From the NCBI RefSeq assembly GCF_019056395.1, contig NZ_CP077639.1, forward strand, positions 2,420,001 to 2,484,000: DNA of 64,000 bases. Reading direction: 5' to 3'. The DNA is from Terribacillus sp. DMT04. Lineage in GTDB: Bacteria; Bacillota; Bacilli; Bacillales; Amphibacillaceae. The position numbers and the translations under genes were made by a program. This document shows, in pieces, positions 26,331-33,650 of the stretch. The notes under the pieces were generated by a model, which was given only the letters and a program-made list of their open reading frames with translations, was not told the DNA's origin and did not search any database. Each line of letters opens with the position of its first letter. The first letter of the stretch is position 1.

Positions 26331-26344
26331 ACTAGTATACAAGT
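26331..26344. promoter_or_regulatory. Putative GntR operator at the gntR promoter
   Basis: ACTAGTATACAAGT, a near-palindrome around GTATAC, 44 bases upstream of the gntR start. Repeated in inverted form at 20737 and imperfectly at 25550. Confidence 0.55.
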
Positions 26345-26489
26345 GAAAGCATTTGGGGTGTCTGCTCCTATACCTCCACTGTATGCAGCTGCCTACGAGA
26401 TATTCCTGGGTGGCAAGCCTAAGTTTGAGAAGTGCAGAATCTCACACTTTTTTTAATAATAGGGATGCTTGTCTGCAGGTAATGAAACA
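26345..26489. other. Noncoding gap between island and toxin locus
   Basis: No gene seen. A weak T-tract after GAGA/TCTC pairing near 26430-26455 could be a plus-strand terminator, but the stem is poor. Confidence 0.3.
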
Positions 26490-26516
26490 ATAAAAAAAAC
26501 ACCTACTATAAGGTGT
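26490..26516 (-). terminator. Terminator, probably of the antisense RNA
   Basis: ACACCT / AGGTGT stem followed by a run of eight or more T on the minus strand. It lies just upstream of the toxin promoter, where a cis-antisense RNA would end. Confidence 0.65.
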
Positions 26517-26525
26517 ACTATTTGG

Positions 26526-26531
26526 TATAAT
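26526..26531 (+). promoter_or_regulatory. -10 element of toxin mRNA
   Basis: TATAAT preceded by TTTGG; the -35 is weak. The transcript would have a leader of about 60 bases before the toxin start. Confidence 0.5.
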
Positions 26532-26599
26532 ATTCCTTGTACAAGTTAACGACTCACTCAAGGGCGGTCTGACTCATCCCCGATGGGGGGTGAGGCAAA

Positions 26600-26695
26600 A
26601 TGGCGACAATCGAGTTCATGCTGGCTATTGGCAAATTTATGTTCATGTTCGGCATGTTTATACTTGCATTGTTGACCTATATAGACAAAAAATAG
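26600..26695 (+). CDS. Holin-like type I toxin peptide
   Basis: 31 residues, too short for standard gene calling. It starts ATG after GGGGGGTGAGG. A polar opening MATIEF is followed by one hydrophobic helix (MLAIGKFMFMFGMFILALL) and the ending TYIDKK. This layout matches the putative holin-like toxin family (Hol_Tox, related to TxpA/BsrG and Fst peptides), which damage the membrane when not silenced by an antisense RNA. The message has a strong hairpin directly after the stop (GACCACCC / GGGTGGTC, 26695-26731), as is usual for this class. Confidence 0.7.
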   Translation: MATIEFMLAIGKFMFMFGMFILALLTYIDKK

Positions 26696-26824
26696 ACCAC
26701 CCTTGAGCTCCGATAAGTTCCGAGGGTGGTCTGTCTCTAAAGAGACAACTACTTGAGTCAGCGCCCATGACGGTCGCGCTTGTACACAGCCAGGGTGCGC
26801 TAACACCCTGGTCTTCTTTATTTT
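26695..26824 (+). ncRNA. 3' structured region of the toxin locus with terminator
   Basis: A GACCACCC / GGGTGGTC hairpin at 26695-26731 follows the toxin stop. A terminator CCAGGGTG / CACCCTGG with T-rich tail lies at 26790-26824. On the minus strand a TATAGT-type -10 near 26848-26854 could start an antisense RNA running through the toxin to the terminator at 26490. The antisense RNA is inferred, not seen. Confidence 0.5.
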
Positions 26825-27010
26825 ACTTATTCTGTATGTATACTATACCACTTTGTTTATTTCATTAACACAATCATGATTATTTTATTTTACTTATGGA
26901 CAGGTAATGTTGCTAAGAAATCCCGCTCCAACCACTTGACAGTCTGCAAAGTTCATCTAAAAAAAGAGCAAGGGCGGCTACTGCATAACACTTTCATTCC
27001 TATCGTTAAT

Positions 27011-27060
27011 AGCGCGCTCCGAGGGATTCGCCCCCGACAGAAGTGGTACCGGAAACCAAC
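27011..27060 (-). repeat. Partial tRNA-Arg copy, likely prophage attachment site
   Basis: Fifty bases repeat the 3' half of the tRNA-Arg gene at 33479 (shared blocks AGCGCGCTC, GAGGGATTCG, AGTGGTACCGGAAACCA) with a two-base deletion and several changes. It includes the T-arm and anticodon arm only, so it is not a working tRNA. Same orientation as the intact gene 6.4 kb away: the pattern left by a phage that inserted in the tRNA 3' end. Confidence 0.85.
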
Positions 27061-27319
27061 TTTTTAATTATGATGAGATAACATGTGGTTTTATTCCTAT
27101 GCTTTTCCTTTTATTAGTGCATATCGTATCGCCTTCTAGATGCCCAAACTCTTCCTTGTCGGGAGGATGAGCAGCCTCAAAATCCGTCATGCTTCGTTTT
27201 TTGCTACAACACCTGGAGAAATTGTACCAAAAGCAAAAGTTAGCGCAGTGGCACTGACAGCCGTCAATATTTTTACATATGATACAATATAAACATATTA
27301 TAAGAGGGAGATTCTGTAA
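27061..27319. other. Noncoding stretch upstream of the YrvL-like gene
   Basis: No firm gene. A TACAAT -10 near 27283-27288 likely serves the next gene. On the minus strand there is a short frame reading ILTAVSATALTFAFGT, which looks like an old signal peptide without a start. Confidence 0.35.
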
Positions 27320-27805
27320 ATGAAACTACCAAATATGTTTAAAAGTGTTTCTTCGGGAAACTTAGTTGGAATTATACTAGTTGCTGGATTAGTTGTTATT
27401 GCTACAATCATTGTCTTATCTGTACCAACACTCGGTTTTTACGGTCTGTTCACTTTTCTTGATAGAACTGGAATTATAAAAATAGATTTGCTTGATGGAG
27501 CATTTAAAAACTTCTTATATTTTGGCGCGGTTGTTATTTGTCTATATACAATTGGTGTTCTAGTAGACTTACTATTCATACTAGCTACCAAAGTTTTATC
27601 TATTCCTTTTACTCTAAAATTGTTAATTATGTCATTTTTTGCTCAGACAATTCTTGCAACAATTATAGCTCTAGGAATCGTCCCTGCTTTGTTTAATAGA
27701 ATACACATATCTGCTATAGGCATGCTCATTATCTTTGCAATCATTGAACTAATAAGTATTGTATTCAGTGATGATCGCAAAAAGCTTGAGGCAAACTATC
27801 CCTAA
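27320..27805 (+). CDS. YrvL-like small membrane protein
   Basis: 161 residues with four predicted membrane helices (about 15-40, 60-85, 92-118, 125-150) and a charged C-terminus (DDRKKLEANYP). Size, helix layout and the FYGLFTFLDRTGI / YTIGVLVDLLFILATKVL segments resemble the YrvL regulatory protein family, whose B. subtilis member restrains the SigO system. AGAGGGAG precedes the start. No SigO-like gene is nearby, so the role here is open. It lies at the edge of the prophage remnant on the cargo strand. Confidence 0.55.
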   Translation: MKLPNMFKSVSSGNLVGIILVAGLVVIATIIVLSVPTLGFYGLFTFLDRTGIIKIDLLDGAFKNFLYFGAVVICLYTIGVLVDLLFILATKVLSIPFTLKLLIMSFFAQTILATIIALGIVPALFNRIHISAIGMLIIFAIIELISIVFSDDRKKLEANYP

Positions 27806-27990
27806 GCCTGTTGCTAATCTAAACAATGATAATTTCTTCTTTTTATAATATTTCCCTTTCTTAATTCCTAAATCCACGTATATATTTAGATCGTTAATTT
27901 CCTGCGAGTTGAAGTATTTCTGATTAATAATTTGTCGTTCAATAAAATCGAAAGATCCTTCCAGAACAGATAATCTTTCGGAATCGCTTT
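27806..27990 (-). pseudogene. ArpU-like late regulator remnant, copy A (C-terminal part)
   Basis: The minus strand reads [19 protein letters not shown] then INDLNIYVDLGIKKGKYYKK, the C-terminal region of ArpU/RinA-like phage regulators. The N-terminal part is missing and the sequence runs straight out of the terminase remnant, so a deletion or recombination joined them. A diverged second copy lies at 32340. Confidence 0.65.
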
Positions 27991-29050
27991 ACCTTTTTGG
28001 TGTAATGAAAGCGAGACCCTTTGTATTTGTGAGCGCCAACCATATTGAAACCTTGATTTCTAAAGTAGCGGATGGTCTTAGGTTCTGCAGAGTCCGCTTT
28101 AATCCGCTCCTGCGATTCTACAAACTCCTGCAGGTCTTATGCGGTCACATCGTCCGTCTTATCACGGTCGTAATATTCCCAATAGATGTATAGATACAAC
28201 TTTCTAGGATCAATCGCCATTCGTAGAACAACGTTGTAAGAGTCAACAAATCTAAAGTCCATGCCGACTTTCTTAATTGGATTATTAATATCCAAGATTG
28301 AGCGCATAACCTTCTGATGGTCCTGCACCTCGAATTGTGGCAATACGCTTACCGTTAATGCCAAAATGACCTAACCGCGCTATCCGATATAGGTCTGGAT
28401 CATATTCCTTCATATCCTCCAGCTGCTTAATATAGCTTTGAGGAAGGAATAAGTTGTCGTCTGCAGTGGAGTCATGATAATACGTATCTCCGACAACGAC
28501 TGTTTTTTCTTCATAAAGTTCCTGGTCATCTAATACAAAACGCTTATTAAGTTCATCTTTAAAAAAGTGTCTGTATGTCCAGTTATCCTGCCCGACAGGG
28601 TTTCTCGTTAGAATTATGTGCAGTTTCAAAGATGGATGTCGTAAACGACCTGTAAGCTCTTTGAAGCCGGCATACTTTACCTCAGACGCTTCCTATATCC
28701 AAATCAAAGATACATTATTGATGGATTTCAGTTTCTCTGGCTTGTCCATTCCCTTGAAGATGATCTTGCTCCCGTTAGGAAAGCGGACTTGCATTGGAGA
28801 ATTAATGAACTTAATGTAATCGACCCAGTCCCATTTCCTCGACAATATCTTGATACAACGAGAAGGTCGAATCACGATGTGTATCATAAACCTCTCGGAC
28901 TATCAGCAGTTTTCGCTTTTCTTCCAACAGCTTCTTAATGACTTTTAGTCCAGTGTTGTAACTTTTACTGCTGCCATACCCACCAACAAGGAAATGGTAC
29001 ATTTGATTCCAATCAAAAAGGTAATCTTCAAACCGAGGATTTATTTCTTT
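27990..29050 (-). pseudogene. Phage terminase large subunit, broken by frameshifts and a stop
   Basis: Pieces in different frames follow the order of a PBSX-type terminase large subunit: YHFLVGGYGSSKSYNTGLK (P-loop region), [56 protein letters not shown], then nuclease-domain parts [14 protein letters not shown] and [20 protein letters not shown]. At least three frame changes and an in-frame TAA after TDDVTA interrupt it. It normally cuts and packs phage DNA. Clearly inactive. Confidence 0.85.
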
Positions 29051-29067
29051 AACAGCGGTAGTTGTTA

Positions 29068-29439
29068 TTACTCTTCACCTACCCGCTTCTCCTTGCGGCT
29101 GAATACAATTTGAATTGGCTCCACTTCATCGTTTGTCTTATTGGCTTTCTGCTTAGCTGCCTGAATCTGCGTCAATGCTTCTTCCAGCTTCAGCAGGTCA
29201 TCGTTGCGACGGTATGATTGTTCCTCTTCTTGTGTCACAACCAGTTGCGGCTTTATCATTACGACTGTTTTCGTATCGCCCGTCTTTTTGTCATGCACTT
29301 CGACCGGTTCTTTCATAACAATACGCTCTTTTAATACACGCATCTCTGTTTCAGTAAGACCGGCAGTCACATCAGCTATCCGCTGCAGCATGCGCCGCTC
29401 ACGAATAGAAAGTAATCGGGTGTTTTTTAACTTGGACAA
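29068..29439 (-). pseudogene. Terminase small subunit fragment
   Basis: About 123 residues. The tail PIQIVFSRKEKRVGEE and the charged coiled segment (KLEEALTQIQAAKQKANK) fit the C-terminal half of phage terminase small subunits, and the gene stops directly before the large subunit as expected. It has no ribosome site and lacks the N-terminal DNA-binding HTH, so it is a 5'-truncated remnant. Confidence 0.6.
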
Positions 29440-29516
29440 TTCTGGATAAATAATATTAGATTAATAATGTAATGATAACTTATTATTGTTGACTTCTTAT
29501 CCATCAGAACTCCAAA

Positions 29517-29996
29517 TTATATATCAAGCTTTTTTATCTTTTCATCTAGTATTTCTAGCATCATGCCATGAATAAAAAGATCTTTTCTAATTTTTCTATC
29601 CGCCCTTCTTAGTAAAAAGATGAAGTACAATGCGCCCATCGCAAAAAATATTGCCATCAGTATAGATCCTATTAAGATTTCGAGTACTCCATTCATATCT
29701 ACAACTTGGTTTATTAAACTTTTCGGATTCATAGGATTAAAGATAGCATTCATCAATATGTAACCAGCAAAAGAAGTTAAAAATGTCCATATTATAGGGA
29801 AAGTACCAGTCGCTTTTCTTGCTTCAAAACTAGATTTAACATGTTTTCTTACTTCAATTAGAGCATTTGAGTAATTTTTCTTTGGAGAGCTCTTGCGGAA
29901 ATAATCGATAGTGCTTACTAACTCATGTTCCGCTTCTTTAGCAAGCTCCACATTATTTTTCATAGCTCGTCTAAACTTCTTATCTTTCTTTTTCAC
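29517..29996 (-). CDS. Hypothetical two-helix membrane protein
   Basis: 159 residues from a GTG preceded by GAGGTGAT. A basic N-terminal half (about 1-65) precedes two membrane helices (about 67-87 and 105-130), then a charged tail RRADRKIRKDL with a short helix. No family recognised. The intact frame within a decaying prophage and its A/T-rich codons suggest a later insertion or a retained cargo gene. Function unknown. Confidence 0.55.
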   Translation of the reverse strand: MKKKDKKFRRAMKNNVELAKEAEHELVSTIDYFRKSSPKKNYSNALIEVRKHVKSSFEARKATGTFPIIWTFLTSFAGYILMNAIFNPMNPKSLINQVVDMNGVLEILIGSILMAIFFAMGALYFIFLLRRADRKIRKDLFIHGMMLEILDEKIKKLDI

Positions 29997-30038
29997 ATGA
30001 TCACCTCATCAAATATATCGGGATCATGTACAAAAAGT

Positions 30039-30185
30039 TTAACTTTTCCTTCGAACTCGTTTTCCACCCATCAGTTCCTCAACTTCACGCCGCTTACGAT
30101 CTGCAGCAGGCTGAGCAGCAAATCATTTATCCGACTGCATATTCAATTTGGCATCCATAATGTCTCTTATTTTTGCCATCGTCAT
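30039..30185 (-). pseudogene. Small phage protein with internal stop
   Basis: A 49-codon frame reads MAKIRDIMDAKLNMQSDK, one TGA, then FAAQPAADRKRREVEEL and a basic end KRVRRKS. AAGGGA precedes the start. The unbroken second half points to a recent nonsense change. Function unknown; location just upstream of the terminase block suits a phage accessory protein. Confidence 0.5.
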
Positions 30186-30515
30186 GTCCCTTCTCTTTCT
30201 AAGCACCACCTTATGCTAAATGCTTGTTTATTATTGACTGCCCCAATACACCGAGAGGAAAGGCTGAGGCTGAGATTGAGAAGTCAATTCATGATTCAAA
30301 GAAAATGAAGAATCAACAATTCAATACCCGACTGATTTAATCGCAACTAACCGAATAATCGGTGACCAGTCAAGCTGGCCGCGCGCTCCCAACTCCAGAT
30401 GCTCCCCTCGTTAACCAGGCATCCTTCACAGTCGTGCAAAATCAGGCGAGTACGTCTTGATAAGGGAAAGGCGCTTCTCCCAGAGACTTTTTTGCCTCTG
30501 AGAAAATGTTATAAT
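30186..30515. other. Noncoding gap upstream of the SUKH gene
   Basis: No gene found. A TATAAT at 30510-30515 touches the palindrome that follows and may be the promoter of the SUKH gene. Confidence 0.35.
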
Positions 30516-30563
30516 TTTACGAACATAAAAGGTACCCAATTTGGTACCTTTTATGTTCGTAAA
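30516..30563. repeat. Perfect 21-bp inverted repeat with 6-base loop
   Basis: Arms 30516-30536 and 30543-30563 are exact reverse complements (each contains TTTACGAACATAAAAG or its complement, plus GGTACC). It begins directly after a TATAAT. It could be an operator, a leader hairpin or a former transposon end. Confidence 0.85.
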
Positions 30564-30636
30564 TTGTCCAATTCTTGTATTCATCTCTTGTACAATCTGT
30601 TATCATTGCCATATATTTCTTACGAGGAGCAATGGT

Positions 30637-31461
30637 ATGAATAAAAACACCACACTATGGCAAGGCAGTGAAGCAGAAGATTATTATCCTGTTTTAAAGA
30701 TTACATCTGCAGATTTGAAAGCATATGAAGATGTAAAAGGAATTGAACTCCCATCGCTATATAAGGAACACATATTAGTGAAAAATGGTGGTAAGCCTGT
30801 ATTAGATTCTATACCAACTAATGTTCCTACCACATGGGCTTCCGACCACGCTAACGTTAATGTGCTATTTGGACTTAGATCTGATGATGGTATTTTAGAT
30901 ACTGATACTCTTATTAAAGAATGGAATCTTCCAGAAAATATAGTTGTATTTGCTATGAGTGAAGATAATGCCTTCTTTTATTTTGATTATTCAAGTCAAA
31001 AAGAAAATCCCCCTATAAAAATCTATGAGCCTGAAGGTAATCTAAAAGCATACGAAGTAGCCAAAGACTATGAAACTTTTATAACTAGTCTATATAAAGA
31101 GAGTTTAGACCCGACCGATGATGAGATAGAAGCTGCTCTACAAGAGAATGAAGATAAATGGTCAGATAAAGGTTTATTTGAGAAATATATTGCAGAAGAT
31201 AACCTAAAAGAGTTACTTGAAGGTATCACTTTTTATAGTACTTCAGAAGATTTAGATTGGGTTATTAAAAAAATTATAGATTTAAGCGAAAGTAAGCATT
31301 CAGCCGTCCGTGTTGCAGCTGCTGAATTAATACTTAGCATTGTTGAATACAATTATGAAGATATCAATCCAAAACTAATTGAAAAAGCAATTGATGTATT
31401 CGATTGCGATACCGACCCTGATGTTCAATCCTATATGGAAGATATTAAAGAAAATATGTGA
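30637..31461 (+). CDS. SMI1/KNR4 (SUKH) family immunity protein with helical C-terminal repeat domain
   Basis: 274 residues from the ATG after GAGGAG. Residues about 15-150 are a SUKH-1 domain: ITSADLKAYEDVKGIELPSLYKEHIL, KNGGKP, then ILDTDTLIKEWNLPENIVVFA and EDNAFFYFDYS, the typical strand pattern ending in D/E-rich loops. Residues about 165-274 are helices (DLDWVIKKIIDLSESKHSAVRVAAAELIL) like HEAT repeats. SUKH proteins neutralise nuclease toxins. The toxin gene starts 75 bases downstream on the same strand. Confidence 0.82.
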   Translation: MNKNTTLWQGSEAEDYYPVLKITSADLKAYEDVKGIELPSLYKEHILVKNGGKPVLDSIPTNVPTTWASDHANVNVLFGLRSDDGILDTDTLIKEWNLPENIVVFAMSEDNAFFYFDYSSQKENPPIKIYEPEGNLKAYEVAKDYETFITSLYKESLDPTDDEIEAALQENEDKWSDKGLFEKYIAEDNLKELLEGITFYSTSEDLDWVIKKIIDLSESKHSAVRVAAAELILSIVEYNYEDINPKLIEKAIDVFDCDTDPDVQSYMEDIKENM

Positions 31462-31536
31462 AAACATATTTTCTTTTTTTTGCATACATGGTAATATCTA
31501 GTAGTGCTAGCACCACAAAATCTTATGAGGTGTATA

Positions 31537-32271
31537 ATGAAAACAAAACTGAATAAAATCTTTTTCTCTCTTCTGTCACTAGTTTTAATATTAGGGTTTG
31601 TTGGCCCTACATATGCTTCAGCGAATGAAAACAATAACGTTAATGATTCAAACACATCAGATAATCCCTCAACCACTATTATTGAAGATGCACCAGACTC
31701 AGAAACCGAAGAAGTAAGTGAAGAAGATTTCCAAAATGGAGAAATTCTAGAAGACGATAATTCCTCTCTCGAAGGATTAGAAGACGTACCAGCTACGGAC
31801 GATTCTTTTTCAGCACAATGGGCTTTCTTAATTCCCCCAGCTATCGCTATTGTTAGTAGAGTCGGTGGTAAACTAGTTGTAAAACAATATTTAAAGAAAT
31901 CTACGAAAAATATAACCATTAGAAATGGACATCTAGCAGGCAAAACTCATTCTTCAGGTATTAAATTTGATAGTAAGGGATTCCCTAAATTCCCTTCTAA
32001 ATTTAATACAACCCTGCCAACAAGTTTGATTAAATCAAGTAATTCCTCTCAATTTAGAGCTGCTAATGCTGCACTAAAGAAGCAAATTGGCAAGGACAGT
32101 GTTAAGAAGAAATTCTCCATGCGTCAGGTTAATGACATAAAAAACGGTTTAACTCCTAGAGGCATGACTTGGCATCATCACCAAAATACTGGCAAACTTC
32201 AGCTAGTTGACACAGCTAAGCACAAAGCAACTGGCCATACGGGCGGTAAATCAATCTGGGGATCTCTATAA
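31537..32271 (+). CDS. Secreted WHH-type HNH nuclease toxin
   Basis: 244 residues from the ATG following GAGGTGTATA. A Sec signal peptide (about 1-29, cleavage after TYASA) is followed by a long acidic low-complexity linker (30-90), a hydrophobic segment AFLIPPAIAIVSRVG (96-110), and a C-terminal nuclease domain: GKTHSSGIKFDSKGFPKFP, then GMTWHHHQNTGKLQLVD (WHH at 212-215) and KHKATGHTGG (His 229 and 234). This is the WHH branch of HNH/EndoVII toxins of polymorphic toxin systems. No LXG, WXG100 or PAAR trafficking domain is present; plain Sec export is indicated. Confidence 0.82.
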   Translation: MKTKLNKIFFSLLSLVLILGFVGPTYASANENNNVNDSNTSDNPSTTIIEDAPDSETEEVSEEDFQNGEILEDDNSSLEGLEDVPATDDSFSAQWAFLIPPAIAIVSRVGGKLVVKQYLKKSTKNITIRNGHLAGKTHSSGIKFDSKGFPKFPSKFNTTLPTSLIKSSNSSQFRAANAALKKQIGKDSVKKKFSMRQVNDIKNGLTPRGMTWHHHQNTGKLQLVDTAKHKATGHTGGKSIWGSL

Positions 32272-32291
32272 CATCTAATACTAAAAACTAA

Positions 32292-32337
32292 AACGAACTG
32301 AATTCGGCCTAATAAGGTGCATTCAGTTCGTTTTTTT
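32292..32337 (+). terminator. Terminator after the toxin gene
   Basis: AACGAACTGAAT / ATTCAGTTCGTT perfect 12-bp stem followed by seven T. Confidence 0.88.
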
Positions 32338-32339
32338 AT

Positions 32340-32713
32340 ATGATTCCAATCGCAGTAGCAATTCTAAAAAGTGCTACTCTCTTCTTCTGATAATACTTCC
32401 ACTTCTTAATCCCTAAGTCCATGTATTTATTGAGATCATTGATTTCCTAAGAGCTTAAGTATTTCTGATTGATTATCTGTCTCTCAATAAAATCAAGTGA
32501 TCCATCCAGTGCACGTTCTATCTGCCGTACTTTAATCTCATTCACCCGGTTGTTCTGGAGAAGAGAGGGAAACCGATCACACCCTCTTTCTCCCTTTCAC
32601 GTTAGTTTTATCTGTATTTTTAAGGCTCGGTAATCCTTCAGCTCTTTAATAACAAGTTCCAATACCTTCTTTTCATTTATCTCAGGTAGCAGTGTCAATT
32701 GTTCTGCGTTCAC
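32340..32713 (-). pseudogene. ArpU-like phage late regulator, copy B, frameshifted
   Basis: GTG start at 32713 with AAGGGGGAG upstream. The first part reads EQLTLLPEINEKKVLELVI, the ArpU N-terminus, then a stop. In another frame follow [16 protein letters not shown], a TAG, and INDLNKYMDLGIKKWKYYQK. ArpU-type proteins switch on phage packaging and lysis genes. Inactive here. Similar to copy A at 27806 but clearly diverged. Confidence 0.75.
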
Positions 32714-32726
32714 TTAAATCTCCCCC

Positions 32727-32894
32727 TTACAAACATCTGACAAAAAATGAAAGCACGACAATTCCAATAATGGCCGTGACACAAAATCGTTGCAAATGGC
32801 CATACCAGAGCAGGATTATTATTTCTTTCCGCTATACTCCACCAGCCATGATTAAAGCTAAAAACATAAGAAAGATAATGATTGCAATTGTCAT
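32727..32894 (-). pseudogene. Small phage membrane protein with internal TAG
   Basis: 56 codons beginning MTIAIIIFLMFLALIMAGGV, then TAG, then RKEIIILLWYGHLQR and VTAIIGIVVLSFFV. A good ribosome site (TGAGGAG) precedes it. Two hydrophobic helices. Broken by the single stop. Confidence 0.5.
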
Positions 32895-32982
32895 TTTTAA
32901 AACTCCTCAATAAAAAAGAGCACCAAACAGCAGCGCTCAGTGCGCTTTCTGTTCAGTGTCCTCGATTTTCGACTAGGCTATA

Positions 32983-33146
32983 TTAATCTGCAGTAATTGT
33001 ATACTTTGGCTTGCCTACTTTATAGTTCTGGTAAGGTATCTCTATTCTACCGTATTTCGGGAGAGGATACTCTACAATTTCCCGTCAGTTACAATATAAA
33101 TTTCCCCCGGCTCATCTACGCTAATAGTGCCTGATCTTGTTTGCAT
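32983..33146 (-). pseudogene. DUF3954-like phage protein remnant
   Basis: The minus strand reads SVDEPGEIYIVTDGKL, a frameshift, then VEYPLPKYGRIEIPYQNYK ending in TITAD. The GEIYIVTDGKL strand pattern followed by a short basic end is like DUF3954 phage proteins (about 50-60 residues). Family call is tentative. Confidence 0.45.
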
Positions 33147-33423
33147 GTCTACTTCCCTTGGCGTTTCACTATTTCCACTCTGTAGCCCCCTATATAGCTA
33201 TTTGGCGGACAATAGAAAATTCAGGTGTAAAGTGGATATCCTTTCATTCAATACGATATACTCATGTAACTCTTTTATTATAGATGGGAGTTCACCCTAA
33301 GGTTGTGCATTCCAGGTATGCAATCAGCAGCTGCTGATATGTTGAGTCAGCTTTTCAATAAAAGAAGGGATTAAATTTATTTCCGAACACGAAGGTTTGC
33401 AATATGTTGCAAGCGCTTATAAA
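33147..33423. other. Noncoding stretch before the tRNA-Arg terminator
   Basis: No gene or clear structure recognised on either strand; presumably further eroded phage DNA. Confidence 0.4.
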
Positions 33424-33463
33424 CAAAAAAATAGCAAGAACGGCAAACTGCCATCCTTGCTAT
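33424..33463 (-). terminator. Terminator of tRNA-Arg
   Basis: ATAGCAAG / CTTGCTAT with inner GGCA/TGCC pairing and a T run on the minus strand, 16 bases after the tRNA 3' end. Confidence 0.85.
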
Positions 33464-33478
33464 CTCTTTATTTATTAG

Positions 33479-33554
33479 CGCGCTCGGAGGGATTCGAACC
33501 CCCGGCAGACGTGGTACCGGAAACCACCGCTCTATCCGACTGAGCTACGAGCGC
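33479..33554 (-). tRNA. tRNA-Arg (anticodon CCG)
   Basis: Cloverleaf found by eye: acceptor GCGCTCG/CGAGCGC, D-stem GCTC/GAGC, anticodon stem GTGGT/ACCAC with loop TTCCGGT (anticodon CCG, reads CGG), T-stem GGGGG/CCCTC with TTCGAAT loop. CCA is not encoded. The variable loop is seven bases by this fold, a little long. Its 3' half is duplicated at 27011. Confidence 0.95.
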
Positions 33555-33619
33555 ATATGTATTTAATGTGACAACGATTATTATATCGTTAATCGCCTTT
33601 TCACGCAAGTCTTTTCATA

Positions 33620-33642
33620 GAAAAGACCCGCTAATGCGGGTC
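33620..33642 (-). terminator. Terminator of Mn catalase 3
   Basis: GACCCGC / GCGGGTC stem with TTTTC on the minus strand. Confidence 0.7.
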
Positions 33643-33650
33643 CTGTATTA

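Larger units (their letters stand above)
27011..33554. mobile_element. Decayed prophage integrated at tRNA-Arg
   Basis: Bounded by the tRNA-Arg gene and its partial copy. Minus-strand contents are broken phage genes: DUF3954-like, a small membrane protein, ArpU-like regulator (two copies), small and large terminase. Frames contain stops and shifts. No integrase, portal, capsid or lysis genes remain. Plus-strand genes (YrvL-like, SUKH, WHH toxin) are intact and more AT-rich than the flanks, as expected for cargo. Confidence 0.8.

Noticed and set aside
26490-26516. CRISPR-like or repeat array near the toxin locus
   Set aside because: Only single hairpins are present; no regularly spaced direct repeats occur anywhere in the window.
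26876-27067. Open frame of 63 codons on the plus strand
   Set aside because: Its second half runs through the partial tRNA-Arg copy and it has no ribosome site or family signs.
27170-27290. Minus-strand frame ILTAVSATALTFAFGT resembling a Phr-like signal peptide
   Set aside because: No start codon or ribosome site fits and no Rap gene lies beside it; at best a relic.
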